Shown: in pieces, positions 42,241-51,111 of the stretch
How the letters are laid out: every line of letters begins with the position of its first letter
How positions within the stretch are numbered: the stretch's first letter is position 1
From: Bacteroidia bacterium
GTDB lineage: Bacteria; Bacteroidota; Bacteroidia; Bacteroidales; UBA932
DNA: 57,508 bases
Assembly (NCBI GenBank): GCA_030529945.1
Contig: JAUMVX010000011.1
Coordinates: 1 to 57,508 of the forward strand
Direction of reading: 5' to 3'
The notes under the pieces: model-generated
Told to the model about the DNA's origin: nothing
What the model saw: the letters and a program-made list of their open reading frames with translations, nothing else
The model's database searches: none
Position numbers and translations under genes: made by a program

Positions 42241-43488
42241 TCATTCTCCGTAAAGATACCTATGCTGCTCCGCGCTCAGCTCATCGATCGAGCAGCCCCA
42301 ATAGCTTATCATTCTCGAGGCGACCTCGCGGTCAATCTCCGCCGGCACCTCGCGTGTCATCGCTCCGATCTCCCTCCGCTGCCCGCGATGCTCCACGAGA
42401 TAGCGCGCGCTCAGAGCCTGAATCGCAAACGACATATCCATAATCTCCGCCGGATGCCCGTCGCCGGCCGCGAGATTCACGAGCCGTCCCTCCGCGATGA
42501 CATAAATCCTTCTGCCGTTCGCGAGCCGGTAGCCCATAATGTTCTTTCTGGCCGCTGACGCGTCCAATGCCATATTCTTCAGTCCGGCCACGTCCACTTC
42601 CACATCGAAATGTCCCGCGTTGCAGCAGATCGCCCCGTCCTTCATCTTCAGGAAATGCTCCTTAGTGATGATGTCCTTGCAGCCCGTCACGGTGATGAAG
42701 AAATCACCCTTCTCCGCAGCTTCGGACATCTTCATTATGCTGAATCCGTCCATCACGGCCTCCATAGCCTTGATAGGGTCCACTTCTGTGACTATAACCT
42801 TGGCTCCCAAGCCTTTGGCTCTCATCGCCACACCCTTTCCGCACCAGCCGTAACCGGCCACGACCACGGTCTTGCCCGCGACGATAAGGTTCGTAGTGCG
42901 GTTTATCCCGTCCCAGACCGACTGCCCGGTGCCGTAGCGGTTGTCGAACAGATGCTTGCAGTCGGCATTGTTCACCAGCATCATCGGGAAGAGGAGTTTT
43001 TTCTCGCGGTCCAGAGTCTTCAGACGGAGGATGCCCGTGGTGGTCTCCTCGCAGCCTCCTATCACGCCCGGAATAAGGTCCCTGAACTCGGAATGCATAA
43101 GGGACACCAGATCTCCTCCGTCATCGATGATGATGTTCGGCCCGGCTTCCAGCACCCTGCGGATGTGATTTTCATACTCTTCAGTGCTCGCGCCGTACCA
43201 GGCGAACACATTCAGGCCGTCGTGCACCAGAGCCGCGGCCACATCGTCCTGGGTGGAAAGGGGATTGCTGCCGGTGACGTACATCTGAGCCCCGCCTGCG
43301 GCGAGAACCTTGCACAGATAGGCAGTCTTGGCCTCCAGATGCACGGACAGAGCCACTTTCAGACCCTTGAACGGCTGCTGCCGGGAGAATTCCTCCTCAA
43401 GTCCCCGGAGCAGAGGCATATTGTGCTTTACCCACTCTATTTTCAGTGCTCCATCCTGCCGGAGCTCGGCATTTCTGATTTCGGACAT
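42241..43488 (-). CDS. ahcY: Adenosylhomocysteinase
   Basis: 415 aa. It hydrolyses S-adenosylhomocysteine to homocysteine and adenosine using bound NAD. Signatures are YVTGSNPLSTQDDVAAAL, DDGGDLVSLMH, GGCEETTTGILRL and NADCKHLFDNRYGTGQSVWD (substrate Lys/Asp region). The NAD loop is VVAGYGWCGKGVAMRAKGLG. The variable loop near residues 300-320 (LDASAARKNIMG) contains an antisense copy of the interspersed 19-mer. The protein ends with a Tyr-Leu-Tyr-Gly-Glu tail close to the catalytic C-terminus usually ending in Lys-Tyr. It forms an operon with mtaD. Confidence 0.95.
   Translation of the reverse strand: MSEIRNAELRQDGALKIEWVKHNMPLLRGLEEEFSRQQPFKGLKVALSVHLEAKTAYLCKVLAAGGAQMYVTGSNPLSTQDDVAAALVHDGLNVFAWYGASTEEYENHIRRVLEAGPNIIIDDGGDLVSLMHSEFRDLIPGVIGGCEETTTGILRLKTLDREKKLLFPMMLVNNADCKHLFDNRYGTGQSVWDGINRTTNLIVAGKTVVVAGYGWCGKGVAMRAKGLGAKVIVTEVDPIKAMEAVMDGFSIMKMSEAAEKGDFFITVTGCKDIITKEHFLKMKDGAICCNAGHFDVEVDVAGLKNMALDASAARKNIMGYRLANGRRIYVIAEGRLVNLAAGDGHPAEIMDMSFAIQALSARYLVEHRGQRREIGAMTREVPAEIDREVASRMISYWGCSIDELSAEQHRYLYGE
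42550..42568 (+). repeat. Interspersed 19-mer GGCCGCTGACGCGTCCAAT in ahcY
   Basis: Exact match to 17373-17391. It lies antisense to ahcY and is translated there as LDASAA in a surface loop. Confidence 0.7.
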
Positions 43489-43534
43489 ATCATCTCACAT
43501 TATATGGTGTCACATTGGAAGCTGTCAGAGCTTC

Positions 43535-46240
43535 TCAGAAGAGCGTGAGCTCTTCGCCCTCTTCGGGCTCGTCATTTACATATTCCTGCGGAGGCATTTG
43601 CGGGAGGGGTTCTTGTGCGGGGCTTTCCGGAGCCGCGGCCTCATCTTCCACCGGAACCTCCAGAGGCTCGATGAAATACACTTTCTTCACATCCAGGCTG
43701 TGCACCTTTTTACCCTTGGCCGTAAGGCCCTTTCTGGCTATGAACTCCTCTGCGCTGAAGACTTCGCTCTCGCGGTACTCCCACTTGCCTCCGAACTCCA
43801 CCTTGAACTGCGGTCTCTTTTCGTCCGAGAGTTCCACAAGGTATGAGGCTTTGCCTTCGGCGATGAAGAGAGTAGGGGTGTTGTCGCTCAGGGTGAAAGA
43901 GAATCTCTTGACATAGAACGCCCCTGCCGAAGCGTCCCGGTAGAGTGCGGTGAAGACCTTGTCCGGGTCGAACTTCTCGATTCTGAGCACGTCGCCCTGA
44001 TACTTGTTCACCAGGTCGAAGGATGTGGTGTAGTAGGTTCCGTTCCTGAAGACGGCGAGAACCTTGTCGCCGGAGCCGAATTGGCCGAGGTACCGGCCTC
44101 GGCCGTCCTCGTTCAGCTTCTGTATGTCCGCGTCGTACCAGATGTCCTTGCCGGCGATGGTGCTCACGCCGCGGCTGCGCAGCTGGATTCTCTGTATGGG
44201 ATTCTTCGACACGAGGTTGCCTCTGGAGCTTCTGCCCTTTATGGCGAGCTGCGAGAAGTCGTATTCGAAGCTGTTCTTCTTGAGCTTCGGACGCGGGCGC
44301 AGCAGGACTTTCACCGTCTCGGCCTCGCCGTTGGAATTGGCCGTGAACCAGAGGATTGCGGACCCGGGCTCTCCGGTGGTGATGTCGTATTCCTTGTCGC
44401 GGGTCACGCTCGTGATGGCGAAGCGCTTGGCATAGCTGACGGCTCCCTTGCCCTCGCGGTAGATTACGTTGTAGATGGTGCGTGAGTCGTTGCGGCTGAA
44501 CACGCCCACGTAGATCAGATTCTTCCAGAAGAAGGCCTTGTCCGTGACCTTCGTCACCTTGTACTTGCCTTCTTTGGAGATGACGATGACTTCCGAGAGG
44601 TCGGAGCAGTCGGCTATGAACTGCACCTGCTCGTCTTTCTTGAGGCCGATGCCCACGAAGCCCTCGGAGAGGTTCGCGTAGAGCTTCGCGTTGTTGTTCA
44701 CCACCTTGGTGGCGGCGATGGTCTCGAAGCCGGTGATTTCCGTGCGGCGCGGATGGGCGGCTCCGTATTTCTTCTTCAGGGACTTGAACCAGTCTATGGT
44801 ATAGCGGGTGATGTGGTCCAGATCGTCCTGGACGGCGGCCATTTCCTCCTCCATCCCGCGGATCTTCTCGTCGAGGGCTCTGGTGTCGAATTTCGAAATC
44901 TTGCGCACCGGTTTTTCCACCAGTTTCAGGATGTCGTCCATCACGACGGTGCGGCGCAGCAGGTCCTGGTACTGCTTCATCCGCTCGAACACGTCTTCTA
45001 TCTGCTGCTCCCAGCTCATCTGGTCCTGTTCCAGGACTTTGTAGATGCGGTTCTCGAAGAAGATGCGCTCCAGAGACGACCAGTGCCATTCGTCCTCCAG
45101 TTCGCCCATCCGTATGTGCAGCTGCGCTTCGAGCAGGTCTCTGGTGTGGAAAGTGTCGTAGCGCAGTATCTCGTCCACGTCCAGGAACTCAGGCTTGTTC
45201 TCCCTGATTACGCAGGCGTTCGGGGAGAGGGTGGTCTCGCAGTCCGTGAAGGCGTAGAGCGCGTCGATGGTCTTGTCGGGGGACACGTCGTTCGGCAGAT
45301 GTATCACCAGACGCGCCGAAGCGGTGGTCATATCCTCTATCTTGCGGATTTTTATCTTGCCTTTCTCCTTGGCTTTGAGGATGGAATCCACTATGGAGTG
45401 TGTGGTCTTCCCGTAAGGGATTTCCGTAATGACGATGGTATTCTTGTCTATCTTCTCGATTCTCGCGCGGACTTTCACGACCCCGCCCCTGTGCCCCTTC
45501 ATATATTTGGAACAGTCGGCGAGACCTCCGGTAGGGAAGTCCGGAAGGATTTCGAATTCCTTGTCCTGCAGGATGGCGATGGAGGCGTCTATGAGTTCGT
45601 TGAAATTATGCGGAAGGATCTTCGAGGACATTCCCACGGCGATGCCGTCCGTGCCCTGCGCGAGCAGCAGCGGGAAGCGTACGGGAAGCTCCGTAGGCTC
45701 CTGGTTGCGGCCGTCGTAGGAAGTCATCCAGTTCGTTATCTTGGGGTCGAAGATGACCTCTTTCGCGAATTTGCTCAGACGGGCCTCGATGTATCGCGGA
45801 GCGGCGTTGCCGTCCCCCGTGAAGATGTTTCCCCAGTTACCCTGACAGTCTATCAGATAGCCTTTCTGCCCCAGCTGGACGAGGGCTCCCAGGATGGATG
45901 CGTCTCCGTGAGGATGGTATTTCATAGCCTCGCCGACCAGATTCGCCACCTTGGTGAGGCTCCCGTCGTCCTTTTTGTACATCGAATGGAGCACGCGCCT
46001 CTGCACGGGCTTCAGTCCGTCCACTATATGGGGGACGGCCCTCTGGAGAATCACATACGAAGAATAGTCCAGGAACCAGTCCTTGAACATTCCGGAAAGT
46101 TTGAACTTCCGGCTGTCGTCTCCCAGCAGCCTGTCGAACTTCCCGGACGGCTGCGCGTCTTCCGCTACCGTCTCTTCCTCCTCCCCTCCGATCTCTTCCA
46201 TATTCTGTCCAAGTTCCTCGTCGTCCCGATAATCGTCCAT
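43535..46240 (-). CDS. parC: DNA topoisomerase IV subunit A
   Basis: 901 aa. The breakage-reunion subunit of a type IIA topoisomerase. An acidic N-terminal tail (about 40 residues) precedes MFKDWFLDYSSYVILQRAVP, GLKPVQRRVLHSM, KYHPHGDASILGALV and the active-site tyrosine in NAAPRYIEARL. A C-terminal beta-propeller follows from about 510. No GyrA box (QRRGGKG) is seen, which favours ParC over GyrA. The protein ends in a Pro/Glu-rich acidic tail. The partner parE is not in the window. The gene is separated from era by 167 nt with tandem repeats. Confidence 0.9.
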   Translation of the reverse strand: MDDYRDDEELGQNMEEIGGEEEETVAEDAQPSGKFDRLLGDDSRKFKLSGMFKDWFLDYSSYVILQRAVPHIVDGLKPVQRRVLHSMYKKDDGSLTKVANLVGEAMKYHPHGDASILGALVQLGQKGYLIDCQGNWGNIFTGDGNAAPRYIEARLSKFAKEVIFDPKITNWMTSYDGRNQEPTELPVRFPLLLAQGTDGIAVGMSSKILPHNFNELIDASIAILQDKEFEILPDFPTGGLADCSKYMKGHRGGVVKVRARIEKIDKNTIVITEIPYGKTTHSIVDSILKAKEKGKIKIRKIEDMTTASARLVIHLPNDVSPDKTIDALYAFTDCETTLSPNACVIRENKPEFLDVDEILRYDTFHTRDLLEAQLHIRMGELEDEWHWSSLERIFFENRIYKVLEQDQMSWEQQIEDVFERMKQYQDLLRRTVVMDDILKLVEKPVRKISKFDTRALDEKIRGMEEEMAAVQDDLDHITRYTIDWFKSLKKKYGAAHPRRTEITGFETIAATKVVNNNAKLYANLSEGFVGIGLKKDEQVQFIADCSDLSEVIVISKEGKYKVTKVTDKAFFWKNLIYVGVFSRNDSRTIYNVIYREGKGAVSYAKRFAITSVTRDKEYDITTGEPGSAILWFTANSNGEAETVKVLLRPRPKLKKNSFEYDFSQLAIKGRSSRGNLVSKNPIQRIQLRSRGVSTIAGKDIWYDADIQKLNEDGRGRYLGQFGSGDKVLAVFRNGTYYTTSFDLVNKYQGDVLRIEKFDPDKVFTALYRDASAGAFYVKRFSFTLSDNTPTLFIAEGKASYLVELSDEKRPQFKVEFGGKWEYRESEVFSAEEFIARKGLTAKGKKVHSLDVKKVYFIEPLEVPVEDEAAAPESPAQEPLPQMPPQEYVNDEPEEGEELTLF

Positions 46241-46328
46241 ATGCCAATCAGTTAGTCTTAATCTTCTTGTTATTCTTCTTCATTGCCGGAGCTTTTTGTG
46301 TCATTTTCGGAAGCTCCTCTGCGCCGTG

Positions 46329-46404
46329 TCATTACTCTTCGTAGCCGAGGCACCGCTGCTCCGGGGTCATTTTTCCGCGTAGCCGAGGTGTCGCTGCTCC
46401 GGGG
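46329..46404 (-). repeat. Two 38-bp tandem copies of the era 3' end
   Basis: Units 46329-46366 and 46367-46404 repeat with a 38-bp period and lead straight into the real era end at 46405. Each unit on the minus strand reads PEQR.LGY-E and a stop, echoing the Era end RRFGYEE and stop. They are non-coding beyond the era stop. Confidence 0.8.
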
Positions 46405-46407
46405 TCA

Positions 46408-47289
46408 TTACTCTTCGTAGCCGAAGCGTCTGAGTTCCTTGCGGTTTTCCCTCCAGTCCGGATCAGTCTTCACATACAGGCTCAGGAACACTTTCTTCTG
46501 GAAGAAGTCCTCCATCTCCAGCCGGGCCTGCGTTCCGGTCCGTTTCAGCGCTTGCCCCTGCCGGCCTATGATTATGCTCTTCTGCGAATCCCTCGTCACG
46601 TAGATGATCGCGGAGATGTCGTATCTCTCCTCGCCCTCCTTGAAGCTCTCCACTTCCACCTGGCAGCAGTACGGAATCTCCTGGCTGTAATTCAGAAGAA
46701 TCTTCTCCCGGATGATTTCCGAAGCGAAGAAACGCATATTTCTGTCCGTGAAAGTGTCCTTGTCGTACCACGGCGGGCTCGGCGGGAGCTTTTCCAGGAT
46801 GGCCGCGAAAATGTTCTCCACGCCGAACTTCTCCCGGGCGGATGCCGGGATGATGACGGCGGAGGGCAGTTTACGCTTCCAGTCCTCCATCAGGGAGACG
46901 ACCGCGGCCTGGTCGCTGAGGTCTATCTTGTTCACCACCAGTATAATCGGGCAGGAAAGCCGGCCGAGTTTCTCCACGTACTCGGAATTCTTGTCCGGGG
47001 TCTCCACCACGTCCGTGACATAGAGTATGATGTCCGCATCGCCGATGGCGGCATCCACGAAGTTCATCATATTCTGCTGCAGGCGGTAGTGCGGCTTGAG
47101 GATGCCGGGAGTGTCGGAGTAGACTATCTGGTAGTCATCTCCGTTCACTATCCCCATAATGCGATGGCGCGTGGTCTGGGCTTTCGCCGTCACTATGGAC
47201 AGCTTCTCCCCGACCATCGCGTTCATCAGCGTGGACTTCCCGACATTGGGATTGCCGATTATGTTTACGAATCCTGAACGGTGTTCCAT
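46408..47289 (-). CDS. era: GTPase Era
   Basis: 293 aa. It assists 30S subunit assembly by binding the 3' end of 16S rRNA. The G1 motif GNPNVGKST is near residue 12; G2 falls within KAQTTRHRIMGI, G3 is DTPG, G4 NKID and G5 SAR (IPASAREKFG). A C-terminal KH domain contains VTRDSQKSIIIGRQGQALK. Its ATG overlaps the rluB stop by one base (TAATG), so translation is coupled. The 3' end has been tandemly duplicated into the downstream spacer. Confidence 0.96.
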   Translation of the reverse strand: MEHRSGFVNIIGNPNVGKSTLMNAMVGEKLSIVTAKAQTTRHRIMGIVNGDDYQIVYSDTPGILKPHYRLQQNMMNFVDAAIGDADIILYVTDVVETPDKNSEYVEKLGRLSCPIILVVNKIDLSDQAAVVSLMEDWKRKLPSAVIIPASAREKFGVENIFAAILEKLPPSPPWYDKDTFTDRNMRFFASEIIREKILLNYSQEIPYCCQVEVESFKEGEERYDISAIIYVTRDSQKSIIIGRQGQALKRTGTQARLEMEDFFQKKVFLSLYVKTDPDWRENRKELRRFGYEE

Positions 47290-49010
47290 TATACGTAGGC
47301 ACCCATTTTGAGGATGTTCACCTCACCCTCGGTGAGGTATCTCCATTCGCCCTTGCTTACTCCCTTCTTCGTGAGTCCGGCGAAATAGACTCTGTCGAGT
47401 GCGCGCACGTCGTAGCCGAGGGTTTCGAAAATCCTGCGTACCACGCGGTTCTTTCCGGAGTGTATCTCGATTCCCAGACGTCTGTGGTCGTTCTCGTCTA
47501 TGTATTCCAGCTCGTCCGCGGCCACGACTCCGTCAGTGAGTTCTATCCCCTGAAGGATCTTCTCGTAGTCATCCTGGCTCAGTTCACGGTCGAGTATCAC
47601 CTGATAGATCTTCTTCTTGTCATAGGACGGATGGGTGAGCCTCTCTGCGATCTCCCCGTCGTTCGTGAACATCAGTACGCCCGTAGTGGCCTTGTCGAGA
47701 CGGCCTACAGGATAGACTCTCGCGCTGCAGCCCTTCAGCAGGTCCATCACGGTCTTCTCGGCGTGAGGGTCGCTGGCCGTGGTGACATAGCCCTTCGGCT
47801 TGTTCATCACGATATAGACCTTCTCCTCTCCCTTGAGACGCTCGCCGTTGAAACGTACGTCGTCATTGAGGACATTGACCTTGGTGCCGAGCTCCGTCAC
47901 CACCTCGCCGTTCACGGTAACTACACCAGCCTGGATGAACGTGTCGGCTTCGCGGCGTGAGCATACGCCCGAGTTCGCTATGAATTTGTTGAGGCGTATT
48001 TCCTCCTTTATCGGCGTAGGTGCGCCGTCGTAATCGGACGCGTTCCAATTGTCGATCTGAGGACGGCGGCTGATCATCCTGTTCACGCCGGCTTCGTCTG
48101 TCTCAGTGAACTGAGGCGGCACATTCTTCCTTTTCGCCGAGCCTTTTGCTTTCGGCTTCATTCCCGGTTTTGCTCCGAACTTGGAGTTTCTACGTGGGGC
48201 TCCTTCGCCGCCGGCCCTGTCGTAAGACGGACCCCTATCGTAACTGCGGTGCTGCCCGCCTTCTCCGGAGGCGTAGCTTCTGCGCTGCTGACCGTCTTCA
48301 CTGTAGCTTCTGCGTTGCTCTCCCTCGGCGGAGTTTCTGTTTCCGTAGGAGCTTCTTCCATAACTCTGGCGCTGAGGACGGTCGCCGTAGCTTCTGCGCT
48401 GCCCCTCTTCGCCATAATTGCGGTGCTGCCCGCCTTCGCCGGAGTTGTAGCTTCTGCGCTGCTCGCCACCTTCACCGTAGCTACGGCGCTCGCCGTATCC
48501 GCGGCCGCTGTACGAAGGACGCTGCTCACCGTAGCTTCTGCGCTGTCCGCCTTCTCCGGAGGAGTAGCTTCTGCGCTGTCCTTCTTCGCCATAACTGCGG
48601 CGCTGCCCGCTTTCGCTGTAACTGCGGCGCTGCTCGTCACCTTCGCCGTGATACCTGTTTCCATAGCTTTCCGAATAGGAGTTTCTTCCGTAGCCCTGAC
48701 GCTGAGGACGGTCGCCGTAGCTTCTGTGCTGCTGCCCGCCTTCGCCGTAGCTTCTGCGCTGCTGTCCGCCTTCTCCGGAGCTGTAACTACTGCGCTGCTC
48801 GCCGCTCTCCCCATAGCTTCTGTGCTGTCCGCCGAAACTGCGGCGCTGCTCTCCACCTTCACCATAGCTTCCCGATGCCACGACCTTCTTGCGTGGTCTG
48901 AGCTTTCTTCCTTCCGCAGAATACGCCGGTCTGCGCTCTGCACTTTCGGAACCGTAATCGCTACGGTTCTCCTCCTGACGGTCGAAACCGTCGTTCTTGT
49001 AATCTTCCAT
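47289..49010 (-). CDS. rluB: Pseudouridine synthase (RluB/RsuA family) with giant Tyr/Arg/Gly/Ser-rich N-terminus
   Basis: 573 aa against about 240-300 for the plain enzyme. Residues about 330-573 are the catalytic unit: S4 domain RLNKFIANSGVCSRREADTF, the active-site motif GRLDKATTGVLMFTNDG (Asp near 438), and SGKNRVVRRIFETLGYDV. Residues about 20-275 are low-complexity repeats of the type RRSYGEGGQ, SYSSGEGGQ, GDRPQRQ, predicted to be disordered and strongly basic/aromatic, like RNA-binding condensate proteins. A basic linker follows (SKFGAKPGMKPKAKGSAKRK). It modifies 23S rRNA by family inference. It lies in the exbB-exbD-tonB-rluB-era run. Confidence 0.92.
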   Translation of the reverse strand: MEDYKNDGFDRQEENRSDYGSESAERRPAYSAEGRKLRPRKKVVASGSYGEGGEQRRSFGGQHRSYGESGEQRSSYSSGEGGQQRRSYGEGGQQHRSYGDRPQRQGYGRNSYSESYGNRYHGEGDEQRRSYSESGQRRSYGEEGQRRSYSSGEGGQRRSYGEQRPSYSGRGYGERRSYGEGGEQRRSYNSGEGGQHRNYGEEGQRRSYGDRPQRQSYGRSSYGNRNSAEGEQRRSYSEDGQQRRSYASGEGGQHRSYDRGPSYDRAGGEGAPRRNSKFGAKPGMKPKAKGSAKRKNVPPQFTETDEAGVNRMISRRPQIDNWNASDYDGAPTPIKEEIRLNKFIANSGVCSRREADTFIQAGVVTVNGEVVTELGTKVNVLNDDVRFNGERLKGEEKVYIVMNKPKGYVTTASDPHAEKTVMDLLKGCSARVYPVGRLDKATTGVLMFTNDGEIAERLTHPSYDKKKIYQVILDRELSQDDYEKILQGIELTDGVVAADELEYIDENDHRRLGIEIHSGKNRVVRRIFETLGYDVRALDRVYFAGLTKKGVSKGEWRYLTEGEVNILKMGAYV

Positions 49011-49029
49011 TTCTGAATTTGCCTTCCGG

Positions 49030-49803
49030 CTATTTTAAATTAAATATATAGGTAATGCTACCTTGCTGGAGAGCAGGCGCGTCCGCGCTCATATTGAAGT
49101 GCGCGCCGAGTGCCGCCTTGCGTGCTTCAGCCCATAAATTCTTGTCCGTGACCGTGGTCCCGTCGGCTCCCGCCAACGCTTTCTGAACCTTTCCATACTG
49201 GTCCACCCAGATGGTCACGACCACCTTTCCGCTCGCCTGTGACTCATAAACCGGACGCGGCAGCGAGCCCACCACGCTTCTTCCCTTGAGGTGCGCGTTC
49301 GGAGTCCCTCCGACCGCCCCTTTTTCAGTATTGCCCTTAGGCTGCCCCGCCTTGTAGCCCTCCGAAGCCTGCACTGCCCCGTGCGGAGCCGTCAGGGAAG
49401 TGTCCTTTCTGCTCATACCCGGAAATGAGGCCCGAGGGTCCAGAACCGGTTCCGCCTCAGTCACGGGCACTTCCACGTCCCCGTGATCATCCGGTGCGGC
49501 CGCCGGCGTGAGATTCTTCTCCGCCACATAAGGCGATTCGCTCCTCTGCACCAGTTCCACCGGCTTGCTCAGGTCGATCTCCTCCGCCTGCGGCTGCCTG
49601 CCGTTGCGCTGCTGCACCACCCTTACCGGCTCCTCCTCGAAATCGATGAGAAAGGTCGTCTCCTGCGGCGGCGGGTATATGTATTTCAGACCGGTGAAAG
49701 AGCAGAAGAGAGCCGAGCAGACGGGTATGGCCACGGCCAATACCGCGCCCACCGCGCTGGAAATCTTCTCCTGCCTCTCCCTTTCTCTGAGATACTGTTT
49801 CAT
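49030..49803 (-). CDS. tonB: TonB-family energy transducer
   Basis: 257 aa. A short cytoplasmic N-terminus, one membrane helix (ISSAVGAVLAVAIPVCSALF, about 15-35), then a periplasmic Pro/Glu-rich spacer and a C-terminal TonB-like domain (GKVVVTIWVDQYGKVQKALAG, ... AARKAALGAHFN). The classic TonB Pro-Lys repeats are weak. It transfers proton-motive energy to outer-membrane receptors together with the adjacent ExbB/ExbD. Gene order and spacing (6 nt from exbD) support one complex. Confidence 0.87.
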   Translation of the reverse strand: MKQYLRERERQEKISSAVGAVLAVAIPVCSALFCSFTGLKYIYPPPQETTFLIDFEEEPVRVVQQRNGRQPQAEEIDLSKPVELVQRSESPYVAEKNLTPAAAPDDHGDVEVPVTEAEPVLDPRASFPGMSRKDTSLTAPHGAVQASEGYKAGQPKGNTEKGAVGGTPNAHLKGRSVVGSLPRPVYESQASGKVVVTIWVDQYGKVQKALAGADGTTVTDKNLWAEARKAALGAHFNMSADAPALQQGSITYIFNLK

Positions 49804-49809
49804 AATGCA

Positions 49810-50220
49810 CTATTCCGGCTGCGTCGCCAGAATCACTTTATAATGGTTTCTCTTCGCGATGTTCATCATCGCCACAATCTCCTTTACAGGGACGCTCTCG
49901 TCCGAATATATGGAGAAAGTCGGGTCTTCTTCACCCTGAAGAAGCACCACGAGCTCGTCCTCTACGGTCTCATAACTGACCGGCTCTTCGTTGCCGTTCA
50001 CGTGATAGGTGTAGATGTCGTCCCCCCAGTCCTTGATGCTCACGCTCACCGTGGCCTTCGCGGACACCTGTCCCGTGCTCTTCGGCAGAAGAAGCTTCAG
50101 CGCGTTCGGGTTCACTAGCGTCGAGGTCACGAGGAAGAAGATGAGCAGCAGGAACACGAGGTCGCTCATCGATGACATCGATGTCTCGGACAGAGGTCTG
50201 GTAGTTCTCTTTATGGCCAT
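49810..50220 (-). CDS. exbD: ExbD/TolR biopolymer transport protein
   Basis: 136 aa. A single N-terminal helix with the essential aspartate context (SSMSDLVFLLLIFFLVTST) and a periplasmic ExbD domain. The ATG is 1 nt after the exbB stop. It forms the proton channel with ExbB. Confidence 0.92.
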   Translation of the reverse strand: MAIKRTTRPLSETSMSSMSDLVFLLLIFFLVTSTLVNPNALKLLLPKSTGQVSAKATVSVSIKDWGDDIYTYHVNGNEEPVSYETVEDELVVLLQGEEDPTFSIYSDESVPVKEIVAMMNIAKRNHYKVILATQPE

Positions 50221-50221
50221 A

Positions 50222-50944
50222 CTATTCGTTGTCTGCTTCGGCCGGCTCGTTGAGCAGGTCCATAAAGTTTATGGTCGCGCTCTCCATCTTGAACACCAGT
50301 CCGGAGATCTGATTTGTCAGGTAATTGTATCCGAAATAAGCGAGGATTCCCACGATGAGACCGCCCACGGTCGTGACCATAGCGGTATAGATGCCGCTGG
50401 AAAGCATAGTGATGTCGAGGTTGTTCCCGGCCTGGGACATATTGAAGAAGGCCTGGATCATACCCACTACGGTGCCGAGGAAACCGATCATAGGAGCACC
50501 TCCGGCGCAGGTGGCGAGGAATGGAAGGCCCTTTTCGAGTCTGGCCACTTCGAGATTGCCCGTATTCTCGACTGCGGTCTGTATGTCAGCGAGAGGGCGT
50601 CCCATACGCTCGATTCCCTTCTGTACGAGCCTGGCGACAGGGGAGTCATACTTCTCGCAGAGGGTCAGCGCGGACTTTATCTTGCCTTCGTGGATATAGT
50701 CGCGTATGTCGTCCATAAAGTTACGGTCTATCTTCGAGGCCTGGCGGATCATCCACCACTTCTTGCCGAAGATGTAGAAGGCGATGATGGAGAGCGCCAG
50801 CAGCACCAGCATCAGCCATCCGCCCTTGCAGGCCATTTCTATCAGTGAATAAGTCATTTCCTGCTGCTGAGGCACGGCCTGAACTTCGGTTGCCGCCTGC
50901 TCGAGGGCGGCAAGAGTGTCGATTTGGAGGAGATTGGAAAGCAT
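50222..50944 (-). CDS. exbB: ExbB/TolQ proton channel subunit
   Basis: 240 aa. Three membrane helices, with the MotA/TolQ/ExbB block GTVVGMIQAFFNMSQAG and TAMVTTVGGLIVGILAYFGYN. It is the first gene of the ExbB-ExbD-TonB unit. A -7 box TACTTTTG lies 51 nt upstream. An N-terminal segment of about 35 residues before the first helix is typical of Bacteroidetes members. Confidence 0.93.
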   Translation of the reverse strand: MLSNLLQIDTLAALEQAATEVQAVPQQQEMTYSLIEMACKGGWLMLVLLALSIIAFYIFGKKWWMIRQASKIDRNFMDDIRDYIHEGKIKSALTLCEKYDSPVARLVQKGIERMGRPLADIQTAVENTGNLEVARLEKGLPFLATCAGGAPMIGFLGTVVGMIQAFFNMSQAGNNLDITMLSSGIYTAMVTTVGGLIVGILAYFGYNYLTNQISGLVFKMESATINFMDLLNEPAEADNE

Positions 50945-50994
50945 ATTTTCTATACTGTTTAAAATCTAAATTAACACATTCAATACCAATTCTG

Positions 50995-51002
50995 CAAAAG
51001 TA
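50995..51002 (-). promoter_or_regulatory. exbB operon promoter -7 box
   Basis: TACTTTTG on the minus strand matches TAnnTTTG and gives a ~45-nt leader. It probably drives exbB-exbD-tonB-rluB-era. Confidence 0.6.
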
Positions 51003-51111
51003 GCCATTTTTTTTCGAAACCGCTGCAAAAATGTAGATTGTACATCAACGGGTATAAAGAGAGCAGGGTGGAATGCCCGACTAACTGGCGTCCCCGGCGG
51101 CGGCCGGCAGA

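Noticed and set aside
48158-48943. Frames overlapping the repetitive N-terminus of rluB on both strands
   Set aside because: The low-complexity codon pattern keeps all frames open. Only the frame continuous with the S4/synthase domains is coherent.
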